Assembly: GCA_017548275.1 (NCBI GenBank) | Contig: JAFZAH010000023.1 | Coordinates: forward strand, 1-64,000 | Source of the DNA: Prevotella sp. | Lineage (GTDB): Bacteria > Bacteroidota > Bacteroidia > Bacteroidales > Bacteroidaceae | Reading direction: 5' to 3' | DNA length: 64,000 bases | Shown: positions 48,936 through 58,379 of the stretch, one piece after another | How positions within the stretch are numbered: position 1 is the first letter of the stretch | Layout: every line of letters starts with the position of its first letter | Made by a program: the position numbers and the translations under genes | The notes under the pieces: model-generated | What the model saw: the letters and a program-made list of their open reading frames with translations, nothing else | Database searches by the model: none | Told to the model about the DNA's origin: nothing

Positions 48936-50819
48936 TCAATATCCCAGTCCGATATAACTGTGAGCAGGCAGGGAAAGATTGAATACGGTTTGTCCTTCGT
49001 CATAGCCAAAGAAGCGGTATCGGCTGTATTGCACCTCTACAGGTTTGATTTGCTCTCCGGTGAGAAGATTCCGCAACGCACTCACCTTGTTGTTGATGAC
49101 CACACGCAGACTGACGGCCTCGTCATTGAAATTCTCAACCACCATCGTCTTGTTGTCATACGGGAACAAAGCCACTTTCGACGGTCCTTCGATATATGCG
49201 CCTGTGTCTTTGCTCATCACCTTGCGTATGGTATTGAGTGCTCCGGCAGGATAATCATACAGATTGCCGAAATCGTCGGGGATGGTAAGCACAAACAGGA
49301 TACCTTTGGAATAAGTGTCCCGCAAGAGAATGGGATAACCCGATACGCCTCCTGTGAGCGGCCGGCCGGCACTGACCACCTCCCATGCGTCATTGGTGAA
49401 ATATTTCACCTGCGGTATGATAAACTCACGCTCTGACTTGCCGTGCCATCCGAAGTCGTTGACGATGGCTTTCAGGTCGCCGCAGTAGAGTTCGCATACG
49501 TCGGCAAGCGGCTCGTGGATGGCTTTCAACAGTCCTGTTGTGATAATGACGTCGCCTCCGTTTTTCAGATGCCGTTTGATTTTCTCTGTGATTTGCGGGT
49601 CTTTGGCGGCTTGCTCGGTGAGCAGTATCTGTTTCTGTCCCTCTTTCCATTGCGGGTGCATATCCATTGGGAGACCAATCATACCAAGGTAGTTTTGCAG
49701 GAACTCTTCACCAGATGAGTGATAGGGCTTGTATGAGACCAGGCCTATGGGGTTGCCCAGTTTTCCTACCAGTTGGTCGGTCTGGTGGAGTGTGTGGTGG
49801 GCGAAACGGGCCATGGTGGTGGGGGTGATGGTCTTGCCGTTCTTGGTGTAGGGTGCCACCATATCGTCATAGCGGAAACTGTTGCCGCCTGCGTTTTGCC
49901 ATAGCGCGCGCATATTTGGAGCGATTTTCACCTCTGCCAGTTGCATATAGTTCCACAGGATGATTTCGGGTGTGCGTGCCAGCATGGTCAGATGGAGTTG
50001 CTCCGCATAGCGGTCCATGCTCATGTGTATGCCTCCGGCATCGACCCAACCGCCATAGTTGCGACCTGGGGCGATGTTATCGAAATAACGGATAATGTTA
50101 TAACTCAGATAGTTTTGCAGATGTTGGGCGGATGCCGGGTCGCGTGTCTCCGTGCCGGTCCATAACCCGTCGAAATAGGTCGGCTCTTCTTCAAGATTGA
50201 ATCCCAAACCGTGGAAATGGTCATACCAATTGGGATATTTGATGATGACCTTCACCTTGGGATTGACGGCCTTGGCAGGGTTCACCACCAGTTCACGCCC
50301 TGCGTCGGCCATGAGCCGCAAACGGTATTCGGTCCAACTCTTGTCTCCTTTGGCGGCTATCTCGTCATCGTTTTTCAGGTCGATGAAGAAGAAATCGTCG
50401 AGGATGAAATCATCGAAGTGCTTGGCGGTAAATTCTGAGATTTCCTTTACCTGCTGCCGTTCGTTCTCACGTGCATAACTGTATGTCTCGAAATCCGTCG
50501 GCTCAGAGCGTGTGAAAGTGATACCTCCGCCCACCTCCAGACCTTTGGAGAGAAAGAATTTCTTGACTTTCAACAGCGTCTTTTCCGGAACGGTGAATGC
50601 GTCGCGGTGTGTCTCAAGGTAAATTTTGTCGAGGTCAACCTGGCTGCTTACTGTCTCCCAAGTGTTTTTGAGGAACTGCTCGTCTTCCATCCGTGCCACG
50701 TCTTGTGCGCGGATATAGGTCGAGACCTTGAAGTTTTGGTACTTGCCCGCTGTCATGTGGCAGGGCATCAGCGGTAATAGAGCCGCCAGCAGGATAGTCC
50801 TAAAAAGGTTACGGTTCAT
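48936..50819 (-). CDS. Secreted protein, probable glycoside-hydrolase-like TIM barrel, family not recognised
   Basis: A 627-residue protein with a signal peptide (about 1-24). The N-terminal 350 residues have barrel-like features: KKFFLSKGLEVGGGITFT, DFILDDFFFIDLKND with clustered acids at a strand end, KVKVIIKYPNWYDHFHGLGFN, FDGLWTGTETRDP and ILWNYMQLAEVK. Residues about 370-500 look like a Rossmann-type (beta-galactosidase trimerisation or GATase-like) domain, and the end is a beta domain with VALFPYDNKTMVVENFND. I do not know the family. Its start overlaps the sensor-regulator stop (ATGA), so it is the probable direct target or partner of that regulator. Confidence 0.82.
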   Translation of the reverse strand: MNRNLFRTILLAALLPLMPCHMTAGKYQNFKVSTYIRAQDVARMEDEQFLKNTWETVSSQVDLDKIYLETHRDAFTVPEKTLLKVKKFFLSKGLEVGGGITFTRSEPTDFETYSYARENERQQVKEISEFTAKHFDDFILDDFFFIDLKNDDEIAAKGDKSWTEYRLRLMADAGRELVVNPAKAVNPKVKVIIKYPNWYDHFHGLGFNLEEEPTYFDGLWTGTETRDPASAQHLQNYLSYNIIRYFDNIAPGRNYGGWVDAGGIHMSMDRYAEQLHLTMLARTPEIILWNYMQLAEVKIAPNMRALWQNAGGNSFRYDDMVAPYTKNGKTITPTTMARFAHHTLHQTDQLVGKLGNPIGLVSYKPYHSSGEEFLQNYLGMIGLPMDMHPQWKEGQKQILLTEQAAKDPQITEKIKRHLKNGGDVIITTGLLKAIHEPLADVCELYCGDLKAIVNDFGWHGKSEREFIIPQVKYFTNDAWEVVSAGRPLTGGVSGYPILLRDTYSKGILFVLTIPDDFGNLYDYPAGALNTIRKVMSKDTGAYIEGPSKVALFPYDNKTMVVENFNDEAVSLRVVINNKVSALRNLLTGEQIKPVEVQYSRYRFFGYDEGQTVFNLSLPAHSYIGLGY

Positions 50820-53800
50820 ATGATTGTATTTTTAGGTTGGTTTCGGTGCTTTCTCAAATATTCCGACGGGGTTTCGCCGTACATGATTTTGAAATAATGA
50901 CCAAATTGTTTCGGGGAGAATCCCACCATATCCGATACTTCGGAGATATTGGTCTTTCCTTGTTCCAAAAGGCTCTTGCCTCGTTTCAGTTTGATGATTC
51001 GGATTAACTCCAGTGGTGATTTGCCTGTGATGGCCATGAGTTTCTTGTAGAGGTGACCGCGTGTCATGCCCACGTCGCTGCTGAGTTGCACGACAGAGTA
51101 GTTCTGGTCGTGGATGTTGTCCTCGATGTAGGAAATGACGTGACTGATGAGTTCTTCATCCAATGAACTCACCGTAATCTCGCTCGGTTTGATTTCTATG
51201 CCCGTGGCCACACTTTGGCGCACATCCTTCGACCATTCCAGGATTTTCTTGATGCGTAACCGTAAGACCGACAGATTGTAAGGCTTGGTGATATAGTCTG
51301 CCACGCCTTCCTCCAATCCGGCCACGATGCTCTCTTCGCTGCTTTTGGCAGTGAGCAGAATGACGGGTATGTGAGAGTAATTGATGTCGCTCTTCACTTG
51401 CCTGAAAAATTCTATGCCGTCCATTACGGGCATCATCACGTCGCTGACAACGATACATACATTCTCGTTCTTCTCCAGTTGTTCCAGCGCCTCTTTGCCG
51501 TTAGCAGCCGTGAGCACATCGTATTCGTCGGCAAGGCTTCTTTGCAGGAACTGACGTGCGTCCATGTTGTCGTCAACCACCAGGATGAGAGGTTTCTCCT
51601 GCACTTCTTGGTCGCTGATGGTCGCTTCGGCGGGTGTGTCATTTTCGTAGATGGACAACTCTTTAATCTCGGCGTCGGTCTTTTCCACGACAGGTATGGT
51701 CACGGTAAAGACGGTGCCTTTCGGTTGGTTGTCTTTCACGGTAATGCTGCCGCTCATCATATCAACGTATTGCTTGACGATGTGCAGTCCGATACCGCTT
51801 CCCTCTTGTTCCTGTCCGTGCGTCTCCTGCATGAAACGGTCGAAAATACGGTTCTTGTCGTGCACGCCTATACCCGTGTCGGCCACACTCAGTTCCACTT
51901 TCCGTTGGTCGTCTTCCTCGTGTATGTCTAGTGACAGTATCACGTTGCCGTTGTCGGTGTTGTATTTGAAGGCATTGGAAAGCAGATTGGTGATGACACG
52001 CCTAAGTTTATTCTCGTCGAAGTTGATTTCTACGGGTGCTGTCGGCAGTTTCAATGTCATCTTGATTTGTTTGAGCGTGATGAGATAGGCAAATCCCTGA
52101 GCGGTTTGCCTGACGAAACCCACGATGTCGCCATGACGGAGGTTCAGCGTCTCCTTGCCCGCATCCAGACGGTGGAAATCGAGCAGTTCCAAAACGAGAT
52201 CATACAACTGCCGTGCATTGCGCCATGCCATATCCACCTCTGTGCGAACAGCGGCGGGCAGGTTGGTTTCGCGGATTTTCTCCAAAGGTGCGACCACCAG
52301 GGTCAGCGGGGTCTTCAAATCGTGACTGATATTGGTGAAAAATCTGATTTTCTCTTCTTCCATCTCATATTTTTCCAGATTCATCTCCAACCGTTTGATG
52401 GCCAGTTCGCGCTTCTGCCTGTATCGCAAAATTCGGGTGATGAGATATCCCGCGGCGATGAGGGCGAGGATGTAGAAGATGACGGCGGGTGTTGACAGCC
52501 ACCACGGCGGAAGCATCCTGAAAGCCAGTTCGGCTGGCTCGCTCTCCATGAGTCCGGGTAGCACCGCTTTCACTTGCAGCACATAGTGCCCGGGGTTGAG
52601 CGAAGCAAAGTAAAGAATATTGTTGGGGGCTCTCATCCATACCTCGTCACCCTTGAAACGGTAAAAATATTGTATCTTCTGGCTGATAACAGGGGCCATG
52701 GCAGAGACCGACACACCGAGGCGGTCATTGTGGCCGATGGTGTGGTCGGTCAGGAAATCAGGATTGTAAACACCGTTGATTCGGAATTCCGTAAATTCCA
52801 CGTGCAATTTTGGATAGAGTGCGACAATGTCTTCGTTTGGTATGCTGACATATCCGGAATAGCAACCTAATAATATTTCGTTTTGTGTTGTGGTGATGCT
52901 TGCATCATTGGAGAAGACAATATTGTGCAGTCCGTCGCTGTCATGGAAAGGATAACAATTGTAGGACAATGTGCCATTTACATCATTTTTGACTGTGATG
53001 CAGGTCAGTCCGTTGTCGGTACTTGCCCAAACGTGGTCGCCAATGAATGCCAATGCCCTGACAGAGTTGTGCGACATACCCTGCTCGGTGGTCAGGTGCT
53101 TGATGGTTCCTTCTTTTTGGTTATAGACCCAAAGACCATCTCTGCAACCTATCCAGAGCAGGTTCTTTCGGCATACCATCAGTGATGACACATACGACCC
53201 TTTCAACTGGTCGAGTTGCGAGATTGTCAGAAAACGGTTTTCTCCAGAGTGATATGCGCTCACTCCTGTGGATGTGCCTATATAGATAATGTCGCGTAGG
53301 GAGTCGCATGTCAGGCAAATGGTGCCGTTTGAAACGAGCGCCGAGTTTTCCTTGGTGTAATTGACGATAGAACCGCCGCTGTTGACCTTGACCACGCCCT
53401 TGTCAACGGTGGCTACCCATAAGTTGCCATGCACATCGTTTGCCAATGCTTTGACATACTTCAGTACGGATGATTCAGGGTAGAGGGGGGCGAACTTGGC
53501 ACCGTCAAACCGGGCAAGACCGCTGCCGTAGGTGCCTGCGATGATTGATCCGTTGGCATCCATGACAAGCGACGTGACAATGTCTGACGGGATTTGATGT
53601 TTTTGTGCCGCGTAATAGGTGGTGCCGCCGGAGGGTTGGCGTCTTATGATGCCGTTACCGTCAAACCCTATCCAGAGGTTGCCTTGTCGGTCTTGGAGCA
53701 GCGTACTCACGTCTTGGTAGTCGCCGGTAGAAATGAGGTTGAATTCGGGACGGTTCATGTCGGCGAAGGCGACTCCCAGTTTTGCCGAGCCCACCCACAT

Positions 53801-54748
53801 GGTATTGTTGTCGTCGAGATAAAAACAGGAGATATGGCTCATCTTGGCCATGAACGGATTGATATTGGTCATGCTGACTGACACAAACCCTCCGTTGCGT
53901 CTTTCGAAAACAAAAATACCGGCGTTGCCTGTGCCTATCCATAGATGGCCGCTGTTGTCCTCGGTGATGGCGTTTACAAACACATTGCCCATCTGTCTTA
54001 ACTCTGTCGGCTGATACCATTGCCGGGTTCTGAGTGAGAGCACCCATTGGGTGTCGGCCGTTGAGTGCGAGCCATAGAGCCAGAGGTTCATGTCATTGTC
54101 AAGATACACTCGTCTGTCACGGCTGTAAGTCGCAGTGGGTGATTTGCCGATAAAGATGAGTTTGCGCTCTTTTAGTGCCACCTCATAAACCTCGTTGTCG
54201 GAGGTGACAACCGCCACATACTCGTTTTTTGAAGCGATGTGTGTGATGGGCGATTTGCTGTAATTGGCGATATGCAGTCCTTTGCGTTGAGAATAGTCAT
54301 AATGATACAATCCTCTCTCGGTCGTTACCCATAGATTGCGACGGTCATCCACATAAAAGACTCGCATGGTTCCTTGCACTCCCAGTTTCGACAATTTGGC
54401 CATGCCGTCTTTCTGCCATTTGTTTATTTTACGCGAATAGGTGTAGAGGTCGCCTGAGCACAACATCCATAAGGTGCTGTCGGCGGTTTCCCTGACGAAC
54501 GTCACGTCATTGTCATGGTTCCCCATTTCCTGTGGCATATAGTTGTACATACGGTAGCCGTCATAACGACTGAGACCGTTGATGGTAGAGAACCATATAA
54601 ATCCGTAGCTGTCGCTGGCAATATCTCTCACGAAATTGTCAGACAAACCGCTTTTCACATCTACCGTTCGAAAATATAAATTTGAGGCCGCACATGTCAT
54701 AATTGGTGCCATCAGCAGCCAAAATGTCATTTTGAGTATTTTTCTCAT
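50816..54748 (-). CDS. Hybrid two-component system sensor-regulator (HTCS)
   Basis: A 1310-residue one-protein signalling system. Order: signal peptide (about 1-21), periplasmic two-propeller sensor of Reg_prop repeats (about 25-680; repeats such as NLWVTTERGLYHY and HLWIGTGNAGIFVF), Y_Y_Y domain (about 690-755), one membrane helix (about 762-785), HisKA with His809 in FFTNISHDLKTP, HATPase (NLLSNAFKYN, VADTGIGV), receiver with Asp1103 in VVSDVMMPVMDG, and an AraC-type DNA-binding domain at the C-terminus (about 1205-1300). Such proteins bind a glycan fragment and activate a nearby polysaccharide locus. Here only the overlapping 627-residue gene and the GH2 gene are close. Confidence 0.95.
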   Translation of the reverse strand: MRKILKMTFWLLMAPIMTCAASNLYFRTVDVKSGLSDNFVRDIASDSYGFIWFSTINGLSRYDGYRMYNYMPQEMGNHDNDVTFVRETADSTLWMLCSGDLYTYSRKINKWQKDGMAKLSKLGVQGTMRVFYVDDRRNLWVTTERGLYHYDYSQRKGLHIANYSKSPITHIASKNEYVAVVTSDNEVYEVALKERKLIFIGKSPTATYSRDRRVYLDNDMNLWLYGSHSTADTQWVLSLRTRQWYQPTELRQMGNVFVNAITEDNSGHLWIGTGNAGIFVFERRNGGFVSVSMTNINPFMAKMSHISCFYLDDNNTMWVGSAKLGVAFADMNRPEFNLISTGDYQDVSTLLQDRQGNLWIGFDGNGIIRRQPSGGTTYYAAQKHQIPSDIVTSLVMDANGSIIAGTYGSGLARFDGAKFAPLYPESSVLKYVKALANDVHGNLWVATVDKGVVKVNSGGSIVNYTKENSALVSNGTICLTCDSLRDIIYIGTSTGVSAYHSGENRFLTISQLDQLKGSYVSSLMVCRKNLLWIGCRDGLWVYNQKEGTIKHLTTEQGMSHNSVRALAFIGDHVWASTDNGLTCITVKNDVNGTLSYNCYPFHDSDGLHNIVFSNDASITTTQNEILLGCYSGYVSIPNEDIVALYPKLHVEFTEFRINGVYNPDFLTDHTIGHNDRLGVSVSAMAPVISQKIQYFYRFKGDEVWMRAPNNILYFASLNPGHYVLQVKAVLPGLMESEPAELAFRMLPPWWLSTPAVIFYILALIAAGYLITRILRYRQKRELAIKRLEMNLEKYEMEEEKIRFFTNISHDLKTPLTLVVAPLEKIRETNLPAAVRTEVDMAWRNARQLYDLVLELLDFHRLDAGKETLNLRHGDIVGFVRQTAQGFAYLITLKQIKMTLKLPTAPVEINFDENKLRRVITNLLSNAFKYNTDNGNVILSLDIHEEDDQRKVELSVADTGIGVHDKNRIFDRFMQETHGQEQEGSGIGLHIVKQYVDMMSGSITVKDNQPKGTVFTVTIPVVEKTDAEIKELSIYENDTPAEATISDQEVQEKPLILVVDDNMDARQFLQRSLADEYDVLTAANGKEALEQLEKNENVCIVVSDVMMPVMDGIEFFRQVKSDINYSHIPVILLTAKSSEESIVAGLEEGVADYITKPYNLSVLRLRIKKILEWSKDVRQSVATGIEIKPSEITVSSLDEELISHVISYIEDNIHDQNYSVVQLSSDVGMTRGHLYKKLMAITGKSPLELIRIIKLKRGKSLLEQGKTNISEVSDMVGFSPKQFGHYFKIMYGETPSEYLRKHRNQPKNTII

Positions 54749-55290
54749 CTTTTTTTGAGGATTGCTTTACAAAAATAACAATTAATTGCCATTTTCTCAG
54801 GATTAGTCGTTTTTTTCTGATGTTATAATAAAACTTTTTAACGTTTGTCTTCCGTAATGTATTTATTACTGTCCGTAATGTATCAGTGATACAAATCGGA
54901 CTAAATACAATACGGAGTAAATTTGCCAAGTAAGTTTTTTGGGCTTATTTTGCACATGAAATCGACGCCTAGTGCTTTTCGGCACCTGAAGAAGAAATAA
55001 TCAACACGAAATATCAATATATAATACGCAATTAAATTTTTATGCGTGCAAACCTTTACGATATCCCCACAGCGGTCAACGCAATCATTGTCGATATAAG
55101 GTGTATTCAAAGAATAAAGAAATCCGCGACGGACGACACAACTTTTTGCCGCACATAAGAACGGCACATTACGTTTTCCAAGACACTATATATATCAGAT
55201 GTGGTGCTAACACTTAACTGTAGCAAATAAGTGAAAGCACATTTTATTTCATCCTGTTGCTTACCCGTAGCAACATACAGGATAACAAAT
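54749..55290. other. Intergenic region upstream of the HTCS gene
   Basis: About 540 bases, mostly AT-rich. A minus-strand -7 box TATTTTTG lies at 54777-54770, 22 bases before the HTCS start, without a clear -33 partner. A bulged hairpin (ATCCTGT/ACAGGAT with inner TGCT/AGCA) spans about 55250-55283. No protein-like ORF, known RNA or repeat was recognised, so it could hold an sRNA or be decayed sequence. Confidence 0.45.
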
Positions 55291-55310
55291 AATCCCTCAA
55301 TCGAGGGATT
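55291..55310 (-). terminator. Terminator of the DUF559-RNase H gene
   Basis: AATCCCTC (55291-55298) pairs with GAGGGATT (55303-55310), loop AATC, directly after the TAA at 55311-55313. The T-run is better on the plus strand than on the minus strand, so it may work in both directions. Confidence 0.65.
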
Positions 55311-56168
55311 TTATTTTTTTCTTCCAAAGTCTGCGGGTATCTCGCCCCACTGTTTTGTCTCCCATTTCAGGATAGGGGTGCTGACGGTGTGGGTGAGGAG
55401 CCAGTTTTCGGCACGGGCGATAATCTGGTAGAGTTTCTCGGTCTGAGGCGTGCGTTCCAACGTGGTCTTGCATTTCTTTTTGTTGACCCACAAGATAGCG
55501 TTGTAACTGTCGCTGTAAATCACTTTATCGAGGATACCTTGTTGCTCCATCAATGCCAAGGCATGTACGATGGCGAGAAATTCCCCGATGTTGTTCGTGC
55601 CGAAGACAGGACCGAAATGAAAAACCTGTGCACCGGTCGCCAAATCAATCCCTTGATATTCCATTTGACCAGGGTTGCCCGAACAGGCTGCATCCACCGC
55701 CCAAGCAGAGGTTCTCCAAGCCTCCCCTCCCAAGGAGGCGGACACGCATTCGGGCATGCTCGTTGGAGAATCGACGGGTGTATTTGTTGGTGTGATGTTC
55801 CCCATTATTTCGGCTTTGATGGTTTGGATGATGTTGGGTGTATTTCCAATTATTTCATCATTCGTAAAACGAAGAATCTTAAAACCTTTTTCTTTGAGTG
55901 TATTATCTCTGATGGCATCGTCAATTTGTTGACCCATATAAAAATGGTACTTACCGTCAATCTCTATAATCAGATGCTTTTGTAAACAAACAAAATCTAC
56001 GATATATTGTCCGATAATATGCTGTCGGCGGAATTTTGTGCCCAATTGCTTGCTCCGAAGAAAATCCCAAACAATTTGTTCGGCATTGGTATGCCGGTTG
56101 CGATTATCCTCAGAGTAATCTTTTAGCACACTATAATAGGCACCGTCAGCAGTCTCATATCGGTACAT
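55311..56168 (-). CDS. DUF559 endonuclease-like domain fused to RNase H
   Basis: A 285-residue chimera. Residues 1-120 are a DUF559 domain of the Vsr/restriction-endonuclease-like fold: NRNRHTNAEQIVWDFLRSKQLG, RRQHIIGQYIVDFVC and IIEIDGKYH with Asp58, Glu69 and Asp71, then FKILRFTNDEI. Residues about 155-285 are RNase HI: Asp159 in AVDAACSGNPG, Glu196 in NNIGEFLAI, Asp220 in IYSDSYNAI, Asp280 near the end. Between them, about 138-155, is the translation of a GC-rich palindromic repeat (SASLGGEAW). In Prevotella, this RNase H usually carries a Cauli_VI-type N-terminal domain instead. All catalytic residues are present in both parts. It appears to have formed by fusion at the repeat. Confidence 0.87.
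   Translation of the reverse strand: MYRYETADGAYYSVLKDYSEDNRNRHTNAEQIVWDFLRSKQLGTKFRRQHIIGQYIVDFVCLQKHLIIEIDGKYHFYMGQQIDDAIRDNTLKEKGFKILRFTNDEIIGNTPNIIQTIKAEIMGNITPTNTPVDSPTSMPECVSASLGGEAWRTSAWAVDAACSGNPGQMEYQGIDLATGAQVFHFGPVFGTNNIGEFLAIVHALALMEQQGILDKVIYSDSYNAILWVNKKKCKTTLERTPQTEKLYQIIARAENWLLTHTVSTPILKWETKQWGEIPADFGRKK
55714..55744 (-). repeat. GC-rich palindromic element inside the DUF559-RNase H gene
   Basis: On the minus strand it contains CCTCC TTG GGAGG and then GGGAGGCTTGGAG, a shortened form of the element at 46053 and 56230. It lies exactly at the join of the two domains. Confidence 0.75.
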
Positions 56169-56229
56169 AGACGTTTCAATTTATTAGAAAAAAACAATTG
56201 ACAATTCTCAATTTTTTCTCATTTTGTGT

Positions 56230-56296
56230 CCCCCTCCTTCGGAGGGGGTACGGGGGAGGCTTTTCCTTCCTTCGGAGGGGGTACGGGGGAGGCTTT
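56230..56296 (+). repeat. Tandem pair of GC-rich palindromic elements
   Basis: Two copies of a 29-base unit (56235-56263 and 56268-56296) repeat without difference at a 33-base period. The first has the perfect stem CCCCCTCC/GGAGGGGG with loop TTC; both continue with TACGGGGGAGGCTTT. They sit between the argS stop and the start of the DUF559 fusion gene. Confidence 0.88.
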
Positions 56297-56308
56297 GAGG
56301 GTCCGACC

Positions 56309-58150
56309 TTACATTCTCTCCGGCACTTCTATGCCTAACAGAGCCATGCCGTTTTTGATGATTTTCGCCACGTTTTTCGCCAACACCAGACGGAAGGTCT
56401 TCTGCTCAGTGGTTTCGGCATTGAGGATGCTATAGTCATGATAAAATTGGTTGAACTCCTTCGTCAGTTCGTAACAGTAGTTGGCGATGCCGCTCGGGCT
56501 GTAGTCTTTGCCTGCCTGCTCCACCGCTGTGCCAAACTCGTTTATCTTCTGTATCAGGGCTATTTCCTTGTCATTGACCTCGAAGTCGCCTGTCAGTGTG
56601 TCGGGCACCTCTATGCCTTCGGCGGCAGCCTTACGCAGGATGCTGCGGATGCGTGCGTGCGTATATTGGATAAACGGACCCGTATTGCCGTTGAAATCGA
56701 TGCTCTCTTCGGGGTTGAACAGCATGTTCTTGCGGGCGTCCACCTTCAGGATGAAATATTTCAGGGCGCCCATACCCACGATGCGGGCTATCTCGTTCTT
56801 CTCCTCCTCGCTGATGCCCTCGAGTTTGTTCACTTTGTCCTCGCTCAACATCTTTGCGTCGGCTATCATCGTAGCAATCAGGTCGTCGGCGTCCACTACC
56901 GTGCCTTCACGACTCTTCATCTTTCCGTTAGGCAGTTCCACCATACCGTAGGAGAAATGCACCAGGTCTTTTCCCCATTTGAAACCGAGACGGTCCAACA
57001 GAATGGAGAGCACCTGGAAATGGTAGTTCTGCTCATTGCCCACAACGTAAATCATCTTATCGATGGGATAATCGCGGAAACGGAGGTCGGCGGTGCCGAT
57101 ATCTTGCGTCATATACACCGAGGTGCCGTCGCTGCGCAACAGCAGTTTTTGGTCAAGTCCCTCGTTGGTGAGGTCTGCCCAAACGCTGTTGTCGTCTTTT
57201 CTGTAGAAAAATCCTTTCTCCAGTCCTTCCTCCACTTTCTTCTTACCCTCGAGATAGGTGTTTGATTCGTAATAAATCTTATCGAACGATACACCCAGGG
57301 CGCGGTAGGTCTCGTCGAAACCAGCATACACCCATGAGTTCATCTTCTCCCACAGGGCACGCACCTCGGGGTCGCCCTGTTCCCATTTCACCAGCATCTC
57401 ATGAGCCTCGCGGATGAGCGGTGCCTCGTCTTTGGCTTTCTTCTCGGCGCTCTCTTCGTCCATGCCCTCGGCGATGTATTGGGCTTTCAGTGCAGCCACC
57501 TCTTCGCGGTAGTGTTTGTCGAATGCCACATAATAGTCGCCTATCAGGTGGTCGCCTTTCTTGCCCGATGACTCCGGTGTTTCGCCGTTGCCCCATTTCA
57601 GCCATGCCAGCATCGACTTGCAGATGTGTATGCCGCGGTCGTTCACGATGTTGGTCTTCACCACGCGGTTGCCGTTAGCCTCCATGATTTGTGCCAGCGA
57701 CCAACCCAGCAGGTTGTTGCGCACATGGCCCAGATGCAGCGGCTTGTTGGTGTTGGGCGATGAGTATTCTATCATCACCAGCGGTTGCTTGCCGTCGTTT
57801 TCGGCAGCCTTGCGCTCGGCGCTGACATAGCCGAACTTCTCGTCGGCATTGATGTGATTGAGCAATGCTATCCATGAGGCGGGTGCGATGTTGAGATTGA
57901 GGAATCCTTTCACCACGTTGTAGTCGGCGATGTTGACATCATTCTTTTTCAGGTATTCGCCTATCTCTTGTGCGGTTTCTTCCGGTCGTTTTCGCGACAT
58001 CTTCACAAAGGGGAACACCACGAGGGTCAGGTTGCCCTCAAATTCGCTTCTCGTCTTCGACAACTGCACCATCTTGTCTGGCACTTCCTGTCCGTACAGT
58101 TCTTTGATGGCGTTGTGCACCGAACTGCTGATTGCGGCTTCTATATTCAT
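56309..58150 (-). CDS. argS: Arginyl-tRNA synthetase
   Basis: Charges tRNA-Arg. The 613-residue product has the class I HIGH-type motif in KPLHLGHVRNNLLG (about 135-148), preceded by IEYSSPNTN, and the KMSKS-equivalent GKMKSREGTVV (about 402-412). The N-terminal Add1 domain and C-terminal anticodon-binding DALR domain are complete. A -7 box TACCTTTG lies at 58185-58178 on the minus strand, 27 bases before the start, without a clear -33 box. Confidence 0.95.
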   Translation of the reverse strand: MNIEAAISSSVHNAIKELYGQEVPDKMVQLSKTRSEFEGNLTLVVFPFVKMSRKRPEETAQEIGEYLKKNDVNIADYNVVKGFLNLNIAPASWIALLNHINADEKFGYVSAERKAAENDGKQPLVMIEYSSPNTNKPLHLGHVRNNLLGWSLAQIMEANGNRVVKTNIVNDRGIHICKSMLAWLKWGNGETPESSGKKGDHLIGDYYVAFDKHYREEVAALKAQYIAEGMDEESAEKKAKDEAPLIREAHEMLVKWEQGDPEVRALWEKMNSWVYAGFDETYRALGVSFDKIYYESNTYLEGKKKVEEGLEKGFFYRKDDNSVWADLTNEGLDQKLLLRSDGTSVYMTQDIGTADLRFRDYPIDKMIYVVGNEQNYHFQVLSILLDRLGFKWGKDLVHFSYGMVELPNGKMKSREGTVVDADDLIATMIADAKMLSEDKVNKLEGISEEEKNEIARIVGMGALKYFILKVDARKNMLFNPEESIDFNGNTGPFIQYTHARIRSILRKAAAEGIEVPDTLTGDFEVNDKEIALIQKINEFGTAVEQAGKDYSPSGIANYCYELTKEFNQFYHDYSILNAETTEQKTFRLVLAKNVAKIIKNGMALLGIEVPERM

Positions 58151-58231
58151 GATTTATAATGATTGTATTTCGGGGTGCAAAGGTAACCAATAAAAATGAA
58201 TAACGGGTGGTGTAAAGGCAAATATTCATGA

Positions 58232-58262
58232 AAAATCCGAAGAAATCGTATCTTCGGATTTT
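58232..58262 (-). terminator. Terminator hairpin between argS and the YARHG gene
   Basis: AAAATCCGAAGA (58232-58243) pairs perfectly with TCTTCGGATTTT (58251-58262), loop of seven. Leftward it runs into TTTTT, so it probably ends the YARHG transcript about 120 bases after its stop. Confidence 0.82.
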
Positions 58263-58379
58263 GATATTTACCTCCAGCCATTCGGCGGTTAGATATAAGT
58301 CACCTGTCTGAAAAACAAGCGTTTTACCCGTTTTGAGAATCAGCACGGTATATTTGCGCTTGTCTTTTCAAATAAGTCG

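Noticed and set aside
56438..57265. A 275-codon plus-strand frame opposite argS
   Set aside because: Shadow of argS; no start context, promoter or recognisable motif.
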